This document shows, piece after piece, positions 8,054 to 15,542 of a stretch of 64,000 bases of DNA. Made by a program: the position numbers and the translations under genes. Within the stretch, counting starts at the first letter, position 1; each line of letters begins with the position of its first letter. Below the pieces are notes generated by a model. It made no database searches. It was not told the origin of the DNA and worked only from the letters and a program-made list of their open reading frames with translations. The stretch is from Bradyrhizobium sp. AZCC 1693 (GTDB lineage: Bacteria > Pseudomonadota > Alphaproteobacteria > Rhizobiales > Xanthobacteraceae): the NCBI RefSeq assembly GCF_036924745.1, contig NZ_JAZHSD010000001.1, forward strand, positions 7,501,001-7,565,000, given 5' to 3'.

Positions 8054-9643
8054 ATGTCGACGCTCACCCCGCATGGCGCGTGCTTGCTGTGGAGGCCGGA
8101 ATTGATCTGGCTGAATGCCGTTTCCGACGCCATGCTCGCCGGCACCTTCTTTGCGACCGCGTTCGTCCTCGGGTTCTTCGTGTGGCGGCGCCGCGATCTC
8201 ATGTTCCGCGGCGTGTTCGGGACATTCGCCGTCTTCGTCACGGTCTGCGGGATAACCCGCCTGCTGTCGATCCTCACTTTGTGGGTGCCGGCCTACGACA
8301 TCGAAGGCCTCACCAAAGGCTTCCTGGCGCTGATATCGGTCGGGATCACGGCGGCACTGCTGCTGTCGCTGCCGCGGATCCTGGTGCAGCCGTCACGCAC
8401 GCAACTTCAGCAGGCCAATGCGGCGCTTGAGGAGGAAATCCGACACCGGCGCAAGGCCGAGGCCATGGTTAAACGTTTTCAGGAGATAGAGGCCAACGAG
8501 GCCCAGGTCCGGCAAGCGCAGAAGATGGAAGCCGTCGGCCAACTCACCGGTGGTGTTGCGCACGACTTCAACAACATTCTGACCGTAATTACCGGAACCA
8601 TCGAAATCCTCGGCGAGGCGGTCAAGGATCGTCCGCATCTCGCCCAGATCACCGATATGATTAGCGCCGCCGCAGCGAGGGGGGCCGACCTGACGCGGCA
8701 TCTGCTGGCCTTCGCCCGTCGACAGCCGCTGCAGCCGCGCAACACCGACGTCAATGCTCTGGTCATCGATGTGGCGCGGTTGCTACGACCGACCCTCGGC
8801 GAACAGATCGAAATCCAATCGATGCTGGCGCACGATTCCGCGCCGGCCCTGATTGATCCCAGTCTGCTCTCGACTGCGATCCTTAACCTCGCACTGAATG
8901 CGCGTGACGCCATGCCTGATGGCGGCAAGCTGACGCTCGAAACCAGGAATGTCGTGCTCGACGAGAATTACGCAAGCATGAACAGCGAGCTTAAGCCGGG
9001 CAACTACGTCATGATCGCGGTGAGCGACACAGGGGAGGGAATCCCCGGCAGCCTGCTCGACAAGGTGTTTGAACCCTTCTTCACCACCAAGGAGGTCGGA
9101 AAGGGATCGGGGCTGGGTCTCAGCATGGTCTACGGCTTCGTCAAACAGTCGAACGGACATATCAAGATCTACAGCGAAGAGGGCCACGGCACCGCCGTGA
9201 AGCTTTACCTGCCGGAGGCGGCGGGTGTCCCAGACGCGCTGGCCGCCGAGGCTGGCATCTCGGGGGGCGAACACGGCGACGAATCCATCCTGATTGTCGA
9301 GGACGACGCGCTGGTCCGCGAATACGTCGTGACGCAGATCAGCCGTTTCGGGTACCACACGCTGGCCGCCGGCAATGCCGCCGAGGCGCTGGCAATCATT
9401 GATGGTCCCGAACGCATCGATCTGCTGTTCACGGACGTGATAATGCCCGGGGGACTGAACGGCCGTCAGCTCGCGACCGAGGCGCTGAAACGGCGCCCGG
9501 AGCTCAAGATACTTTATACGTCTGGATATACTGAGAACGCCATCGTCCATCATGGCCGGCTCGACGCTGGCGTTCTGCTGCTGCCGAAGCCTTACCTCAG
9601 CTCCGATCTCGCGCGGATGATCCGGACCGCGCTGGCATCGTGA
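8054..9643 (+). CDS. hybrid histidine kinase with ETR1-like three-helix sensor
   Basis: A 529-residue membrane sensor kinase. Residues 15-110 form three hydrophobic helices that align with the ethylene-receptor (ETR1) sensor domain: Asp25, Cys65 in VCGITR, and helix three ending LPRIL fall at the same positions as in plant ETR1. The copper-ligand histidine expected at 69 is arginine (CGC codon). A coiled linker (113-160) leads to the H-box QLTGGVAHDFNN with phospho-His170. The ATPase domain shows LNLALNARDAMPDGG, DTGEGIP and GSGLGLS. A receiver domain (about 411-528) has phospho-acceptor Asp461 in FTDVIMPG and Lys in LPKPY. With the receiver fused, output must go through another protein. No partner response regulator is adjacent. 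Confidence 0.85.
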   Translation: MSTLTPHGACLLWRPELIWLNAVSDAMLAGTFFATAFVLGFFVWRRRDLMFRGVFGTFAVFVTVCGITRLLSILTLWVPAYDIEGLTKGFLALISVGITAALLLSLPRILVQPSRTQLQQANAALEEEIRHRRKAEAMVKRFQEIEANEAQVRQAQKMEAVGQLTGGVAHDFNNILTVITGTIEILGEAVKDRPHLAQITDMISAAAARGADLTRHLLAFARRQPLQPRNTDVNALVIDVARLLRPTLGEQIEIQSMLAHDSAPALIDPSLLSTAILNLALNARDAMPDGGKLTLETRNVVLDENYASMNSELKPGNYVMIAVSDTGEGIPGSLLDKVFEPFFTTKEVGKGSGLGLSMVYGFVKQSNGHIKIYSEEGHGTAVKLYLPEAAGVPDALAAEAGISGGEHGDESILIVEDDALVREYVVTQISRFGYHTLAAGNAAEALAIIDGPERIDLLFTDVIMPGGLNGRQLATEALKRRPELKILYTSGYTENAIVHHGRLDAGVLLLPKPYLSSDLARMIRTALAS

Positions 9644-10069
9644 ATTCTTCTGGACCACGTGACTTCCGGTCTACCCCGGTGAACGGACATCATCAGTCAC
9701 AACCGACTTTTGCAACAAAACCTTCACAGCAGCGGACGTTTGATGCGTCGACTACAACACCTGAAAAACATCTAGCGTTCGCGCATTCGCAGAAAGCGAG
9801 CCGCTGGCGATCGAGCAGATGTGGTTCATCCAACTGTACTTTTCCGAACTCGTCTGCCTCCTGACGACTAGCATCCGCCACAAGTTGCGAAGTGTGATGT
9901 AAGCCTTTCGGTTTAACTCGCCTACGCCGGAAGTATGCATCAGCGTGCCCATGTCCTTCCGGCAAATGGTGGACAGCCACAATCATGAGCAACCCGGACA
10001 GGTTCGTCGATCATTTCAAGCATTGTACACCGTCGACGTGGGGTCATCCGCGTCGGTTTGCTTTCGATT
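9644..10069. other. 426-base gap with repeat fragments, no convincing gene
   Basis: Apart from repeat pieces at 9661-9690 and 10040-10060, no frame here has both a start with a ribosome-binding site and a recognisable product. Base composition is lower in GC than the flanking kinase gene. A plus-strand frame reading AESEPLAIEQMWFIQLYFSE up to TAA near 9900 could be a gene fragment, but I cannot assign it. Confidence 0.4.
9661..9690. repeat. second copy of the rhizobial repeat fragment
   Basis: GACTTCCGGTCTACCCCGGT followed by GAACGGACAT. The first 25 bases are identical to 7696-7720, and the following ACAT continues the match with one extra G. It starts 17 bases after the kinase stop codon, so the kinase gene lies between two copies in direct orientation. 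Confidence 0.6.
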
Positions 10070-10729
10070 CTAGGCTGCTTTGCCCAGGCGCGGCTCTGTC
10101 CCAGCCAGTAGCCGCTGAATGTTGGCACGATGGCGCACAATCACGTAAATGCTGCCTGCAATCACCAGTAACCGATAGGGCAACGGCTGCTCCAAGCCGC
10201 AGATCAGGGCGATCGCAGTCAACGCCGCCAGCATCGAACCAAGGGAAACAATCCGAACAATCGCCAGCGCAACGCCAAAAGCCGCCGCAGCACCTAAGCC
10301 CACCGGCCAAGACATCGCCAGCAGCACGCCGAGCCCCGTCGCAGCAGATTTGCCACCTGTAAAATTCAACCAAATCGAACGGCCATGCCCCAACAACACG
10401 GCAAGTCCGGCCAAACAAACAACCCAAGGCATCAAGGTTTGCAGATCAAGCGCTGCCGGTGGCGTGACAGACGGCAATGTATAGAACCAGGGATAAAACC
10501 AGCGGGCAAAGACGATCGCCGCCGCACCTTTCAACACATCTACCAGGAGCACCGCCAACGCAGGCCATTTCCCCAGGGTTCGCAAGACGTTCGTTGCCCC
10601 AATGGATTTGGAGCCATGCTCTCGGATATCAATGCCCTTGAGCAGTTTCCCTGCCAGATAGCCCGTGGGCGTAGAACCGAGGAGATAAGCGATCGCCAAT
10701 CCAGCCACACTCGCTATCCAGAAAACCAT
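10070..10729 (-). CDS. plsY: glycerol-3-phosphate acyltransferase PlsY, cyanobacterial-like
   Basis: Integral membrane enzyme that transfers an acyl group from acyl-phosphate to glycerol-3-phosphate, the first step of phospholipid synthesis. PlsY motifs are clear: LLGSTPTGYLAGKLL, then IREHGSKSIGATNVLRT, and GHGRSIWLNFTGGKSAATG, plus several hydrophobic helices. Detailed wording of motif three and the C-terminus (IYVIVRHRANIQRLLAGTEPR) resembles cyanobacterial PlsY more than the usual alphaproteobacterial one, and codon composition looks less GC-rich than neighbours. It sits alone, next to broken repeats, so lateral acquisition is likely. The ATG at 10729 follows AGGTGA; an in-frame GTG at 10738 is possible. 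Confidence 0.85.
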   Translation of the reverse strand: MVFWIASVAGLAIAYLLGSTPTGYLAGKLLKGIDIREHGSKSIGATNVLRTLGKWPALAVLLVDVLKGAAAIVFARWFYPWFYTLPSVTPPAALDLQTLMPWVVCLAGLAVLLGHGRSIWLNFTGGKSAATGLGVLLAMSWPVGLGAAAAFGVALAIVRIVSLGSMLAALTAIALICGLEQPLPYRLLVIAGSIYVIVRHRANIQRLLAGTEPRLGKAA

Positions 10730-10818
10730 GTGGTTCACCTCGACGCTCTATTTTCAGGGCCGCGATGCGCGCCGCACGATGGCGGATTACGCTTTCGCTA
10801 ATCCGCCCTGCCGCTTCG

Positions 10819-11280
10819 TTACAGCATCGCGAACGCGCTCGAGACCATCGCCACCGGCTTGCTGTCGGTGGCGGAAAGCAGCGTGACGCGGCCAAAACTC
10901 ATGGTGCGCCCGAGGCGGACCACGCGGGCATCGGCCAGTACGTCGGAGGCCGAGACCGCGCGCATGAAATGCGTGGTCTGGTCGACCGTCGTCATTGGAC
11001 GATAGCCGCGGTTGGCGGCGAGGTTGGCGATCACCATCGAAGTATCGGCGAATGCCATCAGCGCCTGGCCCGAGACCGTGCCGCCATTGCGGCACAGCCG
11101 CTCCGAGAACGGCAGGCGCAGGATCGCGCCCGGCTGCCAGTCGACGGCATCGCCTGATGGGGCAAAGTCGAAGCGCTCGATCGACAGATTGAGATCCATC
11201 ACCCAGGGCGCAAATACCTCGCCAAGCACGCGCCTGGCTTCCGCGATGCCGAATTCCGTTGCTGGTGGCTGTTGTTGCAT
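10819..11280 (-). CDS. hotdog-fold thioesterase (PaaI-like)
   Basis: A 153-residue protein of the PaaI/acyl-CoA thioesterase superfamily. The centre reads NGGTVSGQALMAFADTSM, the hotdog helix with the catalytic Asp, followed by the strand MTTVDQTTHFMRAV. The C-terminal strand pair (ADARVVRLGRTMSFGRVTL) completes the fold. It probably hydrolyses an acyl- or aryl-CoA in the cytoplasm; the specific substrate is not evident. It is a stand-alone gene on the minus strand, 89 bases from plsY. Confidence 0.78.
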   Translation of the reverse strand: MQQQPPATEFGIAEARRVLGEVFAPWVMDLNLSIERFDFAPSGDAVDWQPGAILRLPFSERLCRNGGTVSGQALMAFADTSMVIANLAANRGYRPMTTVDQTTHFMRAVSASDVLADARVVRLGRTMSFGRVTLLSATDSKPVAMVSSAFAML

Positions 11281-11516
11281 GAACGCCCGTTTCCCGCCTG
11301 ATATTTTGTTGCCGGCCTATTGTAGTGGCCATTGCGGCGAAGGGAACACTGGCGGCGGGCCACAAATATGGCACGAAATCCTGCGAGTCCGGCCCGCGCT
11401 TCTCGGGCGCGTGGCCGCGTCGAACCAAAGGCTGGCGGCCCCAATGCTTGGCGAGGCGGTTGAGCCGGTGGTATCCTTCCCGGAAACGCAAAGTCAGCGT
11501 CCCAAAGGAGAGCGTC

Positions 11517-11807
11517 ATGAGAATGCTGAGCGCGGCCGCAGTGGTGGTGTTGTTGATGGCGCCGGCCTACGCACAGATGTCGACCCCCAATATCAACCTG
11601 ATGCCGGAGTTCAAATCCCAGACACCGGAAGAAAAGGAGGCGGATGCGATCAAGGAGAAAGCCTATAAGGATTCCTTGAGGAAGATCCCCGACGCCAAGG
11701 CCTCTTCCGATCCCTGGGGCACCGTGCGCAGCACCGACGCGCACAAGGACTCAGCGAAGGCCGCAGCGGCGCCCAAGAAGAGCAAGACCGGCAGCAACAG
11801 CCAGTAA
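11517..11807 (+). CDS. small secreted protein
   Basis: A 96-residue product with a clear signal peptide (MRMLSAAAVVVLLMAPAYAQ) and a charged, probably disordered mature part: EEKEADAIKEKAYKDSL, SSDPWGTVRSTDAHK and a Lys/Ala/Ser-rich tail. AAAGGAG lies eight bases before the ATG at 11517. The frame is open much further upstream but that part is not gene-like. Such short proteins ending in a DPWG-type motif are common in Bradyrhizobium; function unknown. Confidence 0.7.
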   Translation: MRMLSAAAVVVLLMAPAYAQMSTPNINLMPEFKSQTPEEKEADAIKEKAYKDSLRKIPDAKASSDPWGTVRSTDAHKDSAKAAAAPKKSKTGSNSQ

Positions 11808-11882
11808 GCTTCGCGTGGCGAGTAGGATTCGTTCGCGGCTACCCCTATATTCGACCTGTCGTCCTATGTCTGGAGTTACGAC

Positions 11883-12113
11883 ATGGTCTTTCGTCCGCGC
11901 GATCTCGCGAGCCGGATGGCCGGCCAGCGCAAGCCGGACGACGGCTATCTGCGCGAGACCTTTACGCTGCCGCGCGACAAGGCCAGGGCGAGGGCGCGCG
12001 ACTTTCTCGATCGCTATCCCAAGGCGGCCTATATGAGCTCGGTCGAAAGCTGGCGCGAGCTGCCCGACGGCGACATCGAGTTCACGATGCGCCGGCTCGC
12101 GAGCGCCGATTAG
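11883..12113 (+). CDS. small conserved-looking cytoplasmic protein
   Basis: A 76-residue basic protein, MVFRPRDLASRMAGQ at the start and ESWRELPDGDIEFTMRRLAS near the end, with a central helix rich in Arg and Ala (DKARARARDFLDRYP). No signal peptide or membrane segment. The ATG at 11883 follows a GGAG element by about nine bases. Codon use is strongly GC3-rich like neighbours. I do not recognise a named family. Confidence 0.6.
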   Translation: MVFRPRDLASRMAGQRKPDDGYLRETFTLPRDKARARARDFLDRYPKAAYMSSVESWRELPDGDIEFTMRRLASAD

Positions 12114-12224
12114 GCAACCTCCGGCGCGCGCACCAGAATTGGAACCAACACCTCGATTTTTGCCTGATTCCGATAACTCGGTATTCAGGTATTCCGCCTA
12201 GTATTTCCCCGCGCAGGAGAAATC

Positions 12225-12560
12225 ATGGCGAGAGACCGCAAAGATCTGGGTGCCCGCAAGTTCGTACGGATCGACTTGCGCAAGCGGGGATTCCTGATTC
12301 CGGCGCCGGATGCGCCATGGATCGAGTGCTACATCCTCGATATTTCCGAGAACGGCGCCTGCCTCGACGTGGGCGACCTCGCGGTGCCAAAAGTGTTCGG
12401 CCTTTCGCTGACCGCGGGCGGCGAGGTGCGGCGAGTATGCACGTTGATCTGGCGCAGGGGCGAATTGGTCGGCGTCCGATTCATCTCCGCCCGGGAGCTG
12501 CGAAAGGGCGTCGCGCCGGCCGGCGAGTCGGAGGCCGCTGCCAAGAAGGCGCACGCCTAG
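12225..12560 (+). CDS. PilZ-domain protein
   Basis: A 111-residue single-domain protein. The RKFVR near residue 11 matches the RxxxR half of a PilZ c-di-GMP site, and DISENGACLD about 30 residues later matches the DxSxxG half. The beta strands that follow (VFGLSLTAG, VRRVCTLIWRRGELVGVRFI) fit the PilZ barrel. It may therefore bind c-di-GMP and act by protein contact, though no target is linked. GCAGGAGAA lies just before the ATG. The tail is Ala/Lys rich. Confidence 0.78.
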   Translation: MARDRKDLGARKFVRIDLRKRGFLIPAPDAPWIECYILDISENGACLDVGDLAVPKVFGLSLTAGGEVRRVCTLIWRRGELVGVRFISARELRKGVAPAGESEAAAKKAHA

Positions 12561-12594
12561 ACCCTTTCCGGTTCTCAGAACCGGGCTCTGGATT

Positions 12595-12678
12595 CTTGTT
12601 TTGACGCGTTTTCTTGACGCGAACCGGTGTCCATCCACGGATCAGGTCCGAGAGCGTGCTTCGCTCGAAAACGCTATA
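12595..12678. repeat. dispersed repeat of the 'AACCGGTGTCCA' family
   Basis: Contains TTGACGCGTTTTCTTGACGC, then GAACCGGTGTCCATCC, and near its end GCTCGAAAACGCTATAG. Related wording (AAACCGGTGTCCACTTTTCC) occurs at 31736-31811. These blocks are frequent in rhizobial intergenic DNA. It fills the gap between the PilZ gene and the DUF6894-like gene. Confidence 0.5.
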
Positions 12679-12685
12679 GCGCTTT

Positions 12686-12928
12686 TCAATCGGTGTCCTG
12701 CAGCGTCTCCGCGACCAGGCGAATCCGGAATACCGGCTTCCTGGATTCATCCAGCAATTCCATCTGCCACTGGGCGTTTTCGGAGAGTCTTCGGGAAATG
12801 TCGGCGATCATGTCGCCGCAGACGCCGGTCATCTCCTTCCAGGCGGCGTTGAGATCGGCAAACTCCGCGCCGTCGTTGTTGACACATGCATCCTCGCCAT
12901 GTCGAACGCTGAAGAAGAAGATCGGCAT
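12686..12928 (-). CDS. DUF6894-like small protein
   Basis: An 80-residue protein, MPIFFFSVRHGEDACVNNDG, followed by the helix ADLNAAWKEMTGVCGDMIAD and a C-terminal strand KPVFRIRLVAET. The FFxVR...DxxG...FADLxAAWxE layout is that of the small rhizobial DUF6894 family, unknown in function. The Shine-Dalgarno is weak. Confidence 0.6.
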   Translation of the reverse strand: MPIFFFSVRHGEDACVNNDGAEFADLNAAWKEMTGVCGDMIADISRRLSENAQWQMELLDESRKPVFRIRLVAETLQDTD

Positions 12929-13115
12929 GGCAATGGACCAACGTCAAATGGGCCGCCGTTGGCCCTGAGAATGCGCAAATGCAGGTGGAGTGGATTCCTG
13001 GCACGGGGAAAGATCAACCCCGGGTTTTTACGGGCCAATTCCCGTTACCGTGCATATAAGTCGCGTTTAGTTTTAATATGCTGGGGCGACCGGGCGGAAG
13101 GGGCCGCCGAGCGGG

Positions 13116-13337
13116 CTATTCCCGTTCCGCTTTTTTCAGCTCCCGATCGATCCGAAGCTGGACCCGCCGGATGGCAAGCAGATTGAGCTTGGCTTCGGTC
13201 TTGCCCGAGACGACCCTCTCGCCGATGCGGAATTGCCATCTCCAGGTGCCGGGAGCGACCGCCGTCACGGTGTATTCGACGCCCTTGTAAATCATATAAA
13301 ATCCCGCCGCGGCCCCAAACCGCTTCAAATCCTTCAT
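13116..13337 (-). CDS. small conserved-looking protein of unknown function
   Basis: A 73-residue protein with a compact beta-rich centre: MIYKGVEYTVTAVAPGTW, RWQFRIGERVVSGKTEAK, then a helix (LLAIRRVQLRIDREL) and a charged end. Two starts are possible, ATG at 13337 and ATG at 13295 (MIYKGVEY); the second gives the core domain only and has GGGA nine bases upstream. No signal peptide. Family unnamed; similar short proteins occur in rhizobia. Confidence 0.55.
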   Translation of the reverse strand: MKDLKRFGAAAGFYMIYKGVEYTVTAVAPGTWRWQFRIGERVVSGKTEAKLNLLAIRRVQLRIDRELKKAERE

Positions 13338-13815
13338 ACTTAAGGTTGTTGCGATAAATCAATACAACTATAAAACTATGCGAGACTTGTGCGCCGGTTG
13401 GACCGGCGAAGGGAGCGGAAAGGGGCCGGGAATAGCCCCGAAAAAGCCCGTGCGAACCCCAATCAGAACGTCAGTTGGCGCGCTGCGTTTTCCCGTTCCT
13501 CTGCATAACGGGAGCGGAACCTCAAAGTTCCATGGCTCATGCGCTGACGAATATCGTTGCCGCGCCCCGGCACGGCAGAAATTCCCCTGTAAGCGCTTCA
13601 ACCCCGCGCGCGCCTTCGAATTCCCGGCCCGTTGCCGTGCGCGCAAAAAGCACTACGCCGCGCAAGCGGAATATGGTCGCTTGGCGGCGCAGGCCTAATC
13701 CCCGAGTGATGCAATGTCCCAGGCAAGATTTTGTCTGGGCGGAACGAAAAAGGTTCAACGGCCCCGGACGAAATTGCCGGGCAATCCGCGCGCTGAAACG
13801 GGGCCTTGCGCGCGC
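13338..13815. other. 478-base stretch without a supported gene
   Basis: The first 50 bases are AT-rich and could hold a promoter for the minus-strand gene at 13116-13337. The rest is GC-rich with several overlapping open frames on both strands, none with a ribosome-binding site plus a recognisable product. One plus-strand frame (from ATG 13532, very basic, Ser/Arg/Pro-rich) looks like chance reading. Confidence 0.4.
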
Positions 13816-14022
13816 CTATTCCTGGCGCGTTGGATAAGGCTGCCGCGGTGGCATATGGGTTCTCGACGGCGCGTCCGGCCGGACCGGCGGCGGCACCCGC
13901 GAGGGCTCCGGAGCGCGGTTGAGGCTCACGAGCCATGTGAGGAGATGGGCGCCAAGCTGTTGAAGCATCGGCAGGGAGGGTTCGTGGGTAACGGCGGCCT
14001 GTATGTGCATGCAGCAAGACAT
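13816..14022 (-). CDS. possible small protein with Pro-rich tail
   Basis: A 68-codon frame: MSCCMHIQAAVTHEPSLPML, a short hydrophobic helix (LGAHLLTWLVSLN), then a Pro/Arg-rich tail (PSRVPPPVRPDAPSR). Third codon positions in the second half are almost all G or C, as in real genes here. No strong Shine-Dalgarno is seen and no family is recognised, so this is a tentative call. Confidence 0.35.
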   Translation of the reverse strand: MSCCMHIQAAVTHEPSLPMLQQLGAHLLTWLVSLNRAPEPSRVPPPVRPDAPSRTHMPPRQPYPTRQE

Positions 14023-14130
14023 AGCGTGCGCGTCTTGACGGACGGTTCAGGTGAAACTGCAAGCACGCCTAAAATTGTACCTGAAATTGTAAGTGACGCC
14101 GTCAGGTCTCGATTGGGCATGAATAACAAT

Positions 14131-14154
14131 GAGGCCGCCCTGTCCGGCGGCCTC
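14131..14154 (-). terminator. hairpin downstream of the 59-aa gene
   Basis: GAGGCCGCC and GGCGGCCTC form a perfect 9-bp stem with a 6-base loop. Read on the minus strand it follows the stop codon of the gene at 14165-14344 by about ten bases and is followed by ATTGTTATTC. The U-run is weak, so termination is plausible but not certain. Confidence 0.5.
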
Positions 14155-14164
14155 ATCGCGAGAG

Positions 14165-14344
14165 CTAGCTTTCCGGCTGCTCTACATCAGGCGGCCGGGG
14201 GCTGGCGTCCGGCGCCTCTTCACTCCTGGCCGAAAGGTCGGCGGCCTTTTCGAGAAAGCCTGCGGCGACGTCCGGATCCGTGGTGGCCATTGCAAACTTC
14301 AAAAAGGTTGCTGCTTGTTCCGTTAGATATTTTTTTCCCGCCAC
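14165..14344 (-). CDS. 59-aa small helical protein
   Basis: A short gene with GTG start: MAGKKYLTEQAATFLKFA, then MATTDPDVAAGFLEKAADL, and a Pro-rich end SPRPPDVEQPES. The pattern (helix, TxxPxxAAxxxEKAADL, then PDVEPP-like tail) matches a small-protein type I know from many Bradyrhizobium genomes, with no assigned function. GGGG lies about nine bases before the GTG. An internal ATG at residue 19 would remove the first helix. Followed by a hairpin at 14131-14154. Confidence 0.65.
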   Translation of the reverse strand: MAGKKYLTEQAATFLKFAMATTDPDVAAGFLEKAADLSARSEEAPDASPRPPDVEQPES

Positions 14345-14531
14345 AATCTGGTTCCCCGTTACTACCCGTTACTCTCAGTCGCTTCCGCTCCGATTACGCA
14401 CTGCGGCGGAATCCGTTCCGGACAAAAGGTACAAAAGTGAACTTGAGGCAGCGCCAGGAAATGGAACCCGGCGGGCGTTCGGCGCCGGGCACAAAAGGGC
14501 AGGGCCGGAGGCGTGCGCCGGGTTCGCGGCG

Positions 14532-14711
14532 TCAGTCCTCGCCCAGGAGTTTTCCGGTTCTCTTGTGGATGAAATGAAGCCGGGTACAGGCGAGGCAGAT
14601 GACGGAAACATGGGAATTGGAACTGGCCTCGTCCTCCGGCGAGGTTGCCGGAAGCCAATGCTGCACATTGGTGCCCAGCCGAGGGCATTTGAAAAGGATA
14701 TGTCGGCCCAT
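14532..14711 (-). CDS. 59-aa CPxxG/CxxC mini-protein, probably zinc-binding
   Basis: Product MGRHILFKCPRLGTNVQHWL, an acidic linker, then HVSVICLACTRLHFIHKRTG and KLLGED. Cys9 in KCPRLG and the pair Cys39/Cys42 in CLAC, with nearby His residues, look like a small zinc-ribbon fold. The pattern KCPxTGxxVxxW...CxxCxxLHFI is shared by short proteins in rhizobia. ATG at 14711; no strong Shine-Dalgarno. Third codon positions are GC-rich. Function unknown. Confidence 0.65.
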   Translation of the reverse strand: MGRHILFKCPRLGTNVQHWLPATSPEDEASSNSHVSVICLACTRLHFIHKRTGKLLGED

Positions 14712-14954
14712 ACACGGGAATATGCAGAACTTGTTTGGCGGGTCACCTCCGTATGGTTGCGTAGTTGGACGGTTCCAGCCGGGGAAATGCGAGATCGCGC
14801 CCTGCTTGGCGGCAGGCGGAAAGCGCCCCTCGCGGTGCTGGCCTGTTTCGACCCCTGGTGGCCGGTTTTGCAGTTACAGTTTTGCAGTTAACGGTGGCCC
14901 AATTTGATTTTGGGCTTAGGCTTGACTGCCTCACAACAAGATGAGGCAACGCCC

Positions 14955-15233
14955 ATGAAGTCTCTCTCAACCAGGAGTTTCATCACAGGTTCGGCAATCT
15001 GTATGGCGTTTGCAGCTTTGGATGGAGCCGCCCTGGCGGAGTCACTGGGTTATCAATGCCGCGCCGCCGTCCGCGCGGAAATGAAGGGACCTGATTGCCG
15101 GATGGCGCTCCCCCCTAGCCCGACCAGTCACTGCAATATACCTGCTAACGCCGAGGTCGAGGTTATGGACAATAAAATCAATGAATGCGTCAAGCGGGGT
15201 GGTCCGCGACGACAATCAAAAACCGGATCATGA
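14955..15233 (+). CDS. small secreted cysteine-containing protein
   Basis: A 92-residue protein with signal peptide (MKSLSTRSFITGSAIC, core, ALAE) and a short mature part: SLGYQCRAAVRAEMKGPDCR, SHCNIPANAEVEV and NECVKRGG. Four mature cysteines could form two disulfides. GAGG lies nine bases before the ATG at 14955. Lower GC than housekeeping genes nearby. Function unknown. Confidence 0.6.
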   Translation: MKSLSTRSFITGSAICMAFAALDGAALAESLGYQCRAAVRAEMKGPDCRMALPPSPTSHCNIPANAEVEVMDNKINECVKRGGPRRQSKTGS

Positions 15234-15316
15234 TGGAGGTCCAGAGGCCGCCTGGCATCGAACCACGCCCCGGAAGGGCGTCTGGTCAAAACAGAACACG
15301 TAACGCAGCCTTACTT

Positions 15317-15421
15317 CTAGACGTGCTTTGATGGTTGAAGCCCCGGCGACGAAAGCCATTCGCTCATATGCGAGCCGGTTTCGGCTTGGCGGGCTCTGCG
15401 CAAAAGCGCCTCTCGTACAGC
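15317..15421 (-). pseudogene. 3' half of a 67-codon gene split by the IS21 element
   Basis: Reads (A-V)-REALLRRARQAETGSHMS, then EWLSSPGLQPSKHV and TAG at 15317-15319. Joined to 18048-18152 after removing the insertion and one copy of the 6-bp repeat, it rebuilds a continuous 67-residue frame. The rebuilt protein (MKRRRFKQTQSLEERLAKEA...GLQPSKHV) matches a small basic helical protein type common in Bradyrhizobium. Confidence 0.85.
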
Positions 15422-15424
15422 TGC

Positions 15425-15516
15425 GGATTCCGGGGATTGCGGCCAGGGATTCCGATTGAACGCGACCATGCGGTCCGATCGAATGCGGCCACCTGTTCCG
15501 ACGAAGGCGGCCGGGG
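15425..15516. repeat. four 23-bp terminal units, left end of IS21 element
   Basis: Four consecutive units with an exact 23-base period begin at 15425, 15448, 15471 and 15494, with the shared core ATTCCGxxxxAxxGCGxCCA. They are inverted relative to the right-end units. Confidence 0.85.
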
Positions 15517-15542
15517 TGTCGTTGCCGGCGTGAGGAGTTGGG

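Noticed and set aside
9693..9992. 99-codon minus-strand frame in the gap before plsY
   Set aside because: No ribosome-binding site, no recognisable motif, and unusual composition; the region looks like repeat debris.
10208..10695. GCGATCGC octamers in plsY as proof of cyanobacterial origin
   Set aside because: The same octamer occurs in several native genes in this window (for example near 4244, 6106, 40464 and 53300), so it does not discriminate. Kept only as weak support.
13475..13837. Basic 120-codon plus-strand frame
   Set aside because: Very rich in Arg/Ser/Pro, overlaps other frames of equal length, and has no start signal.
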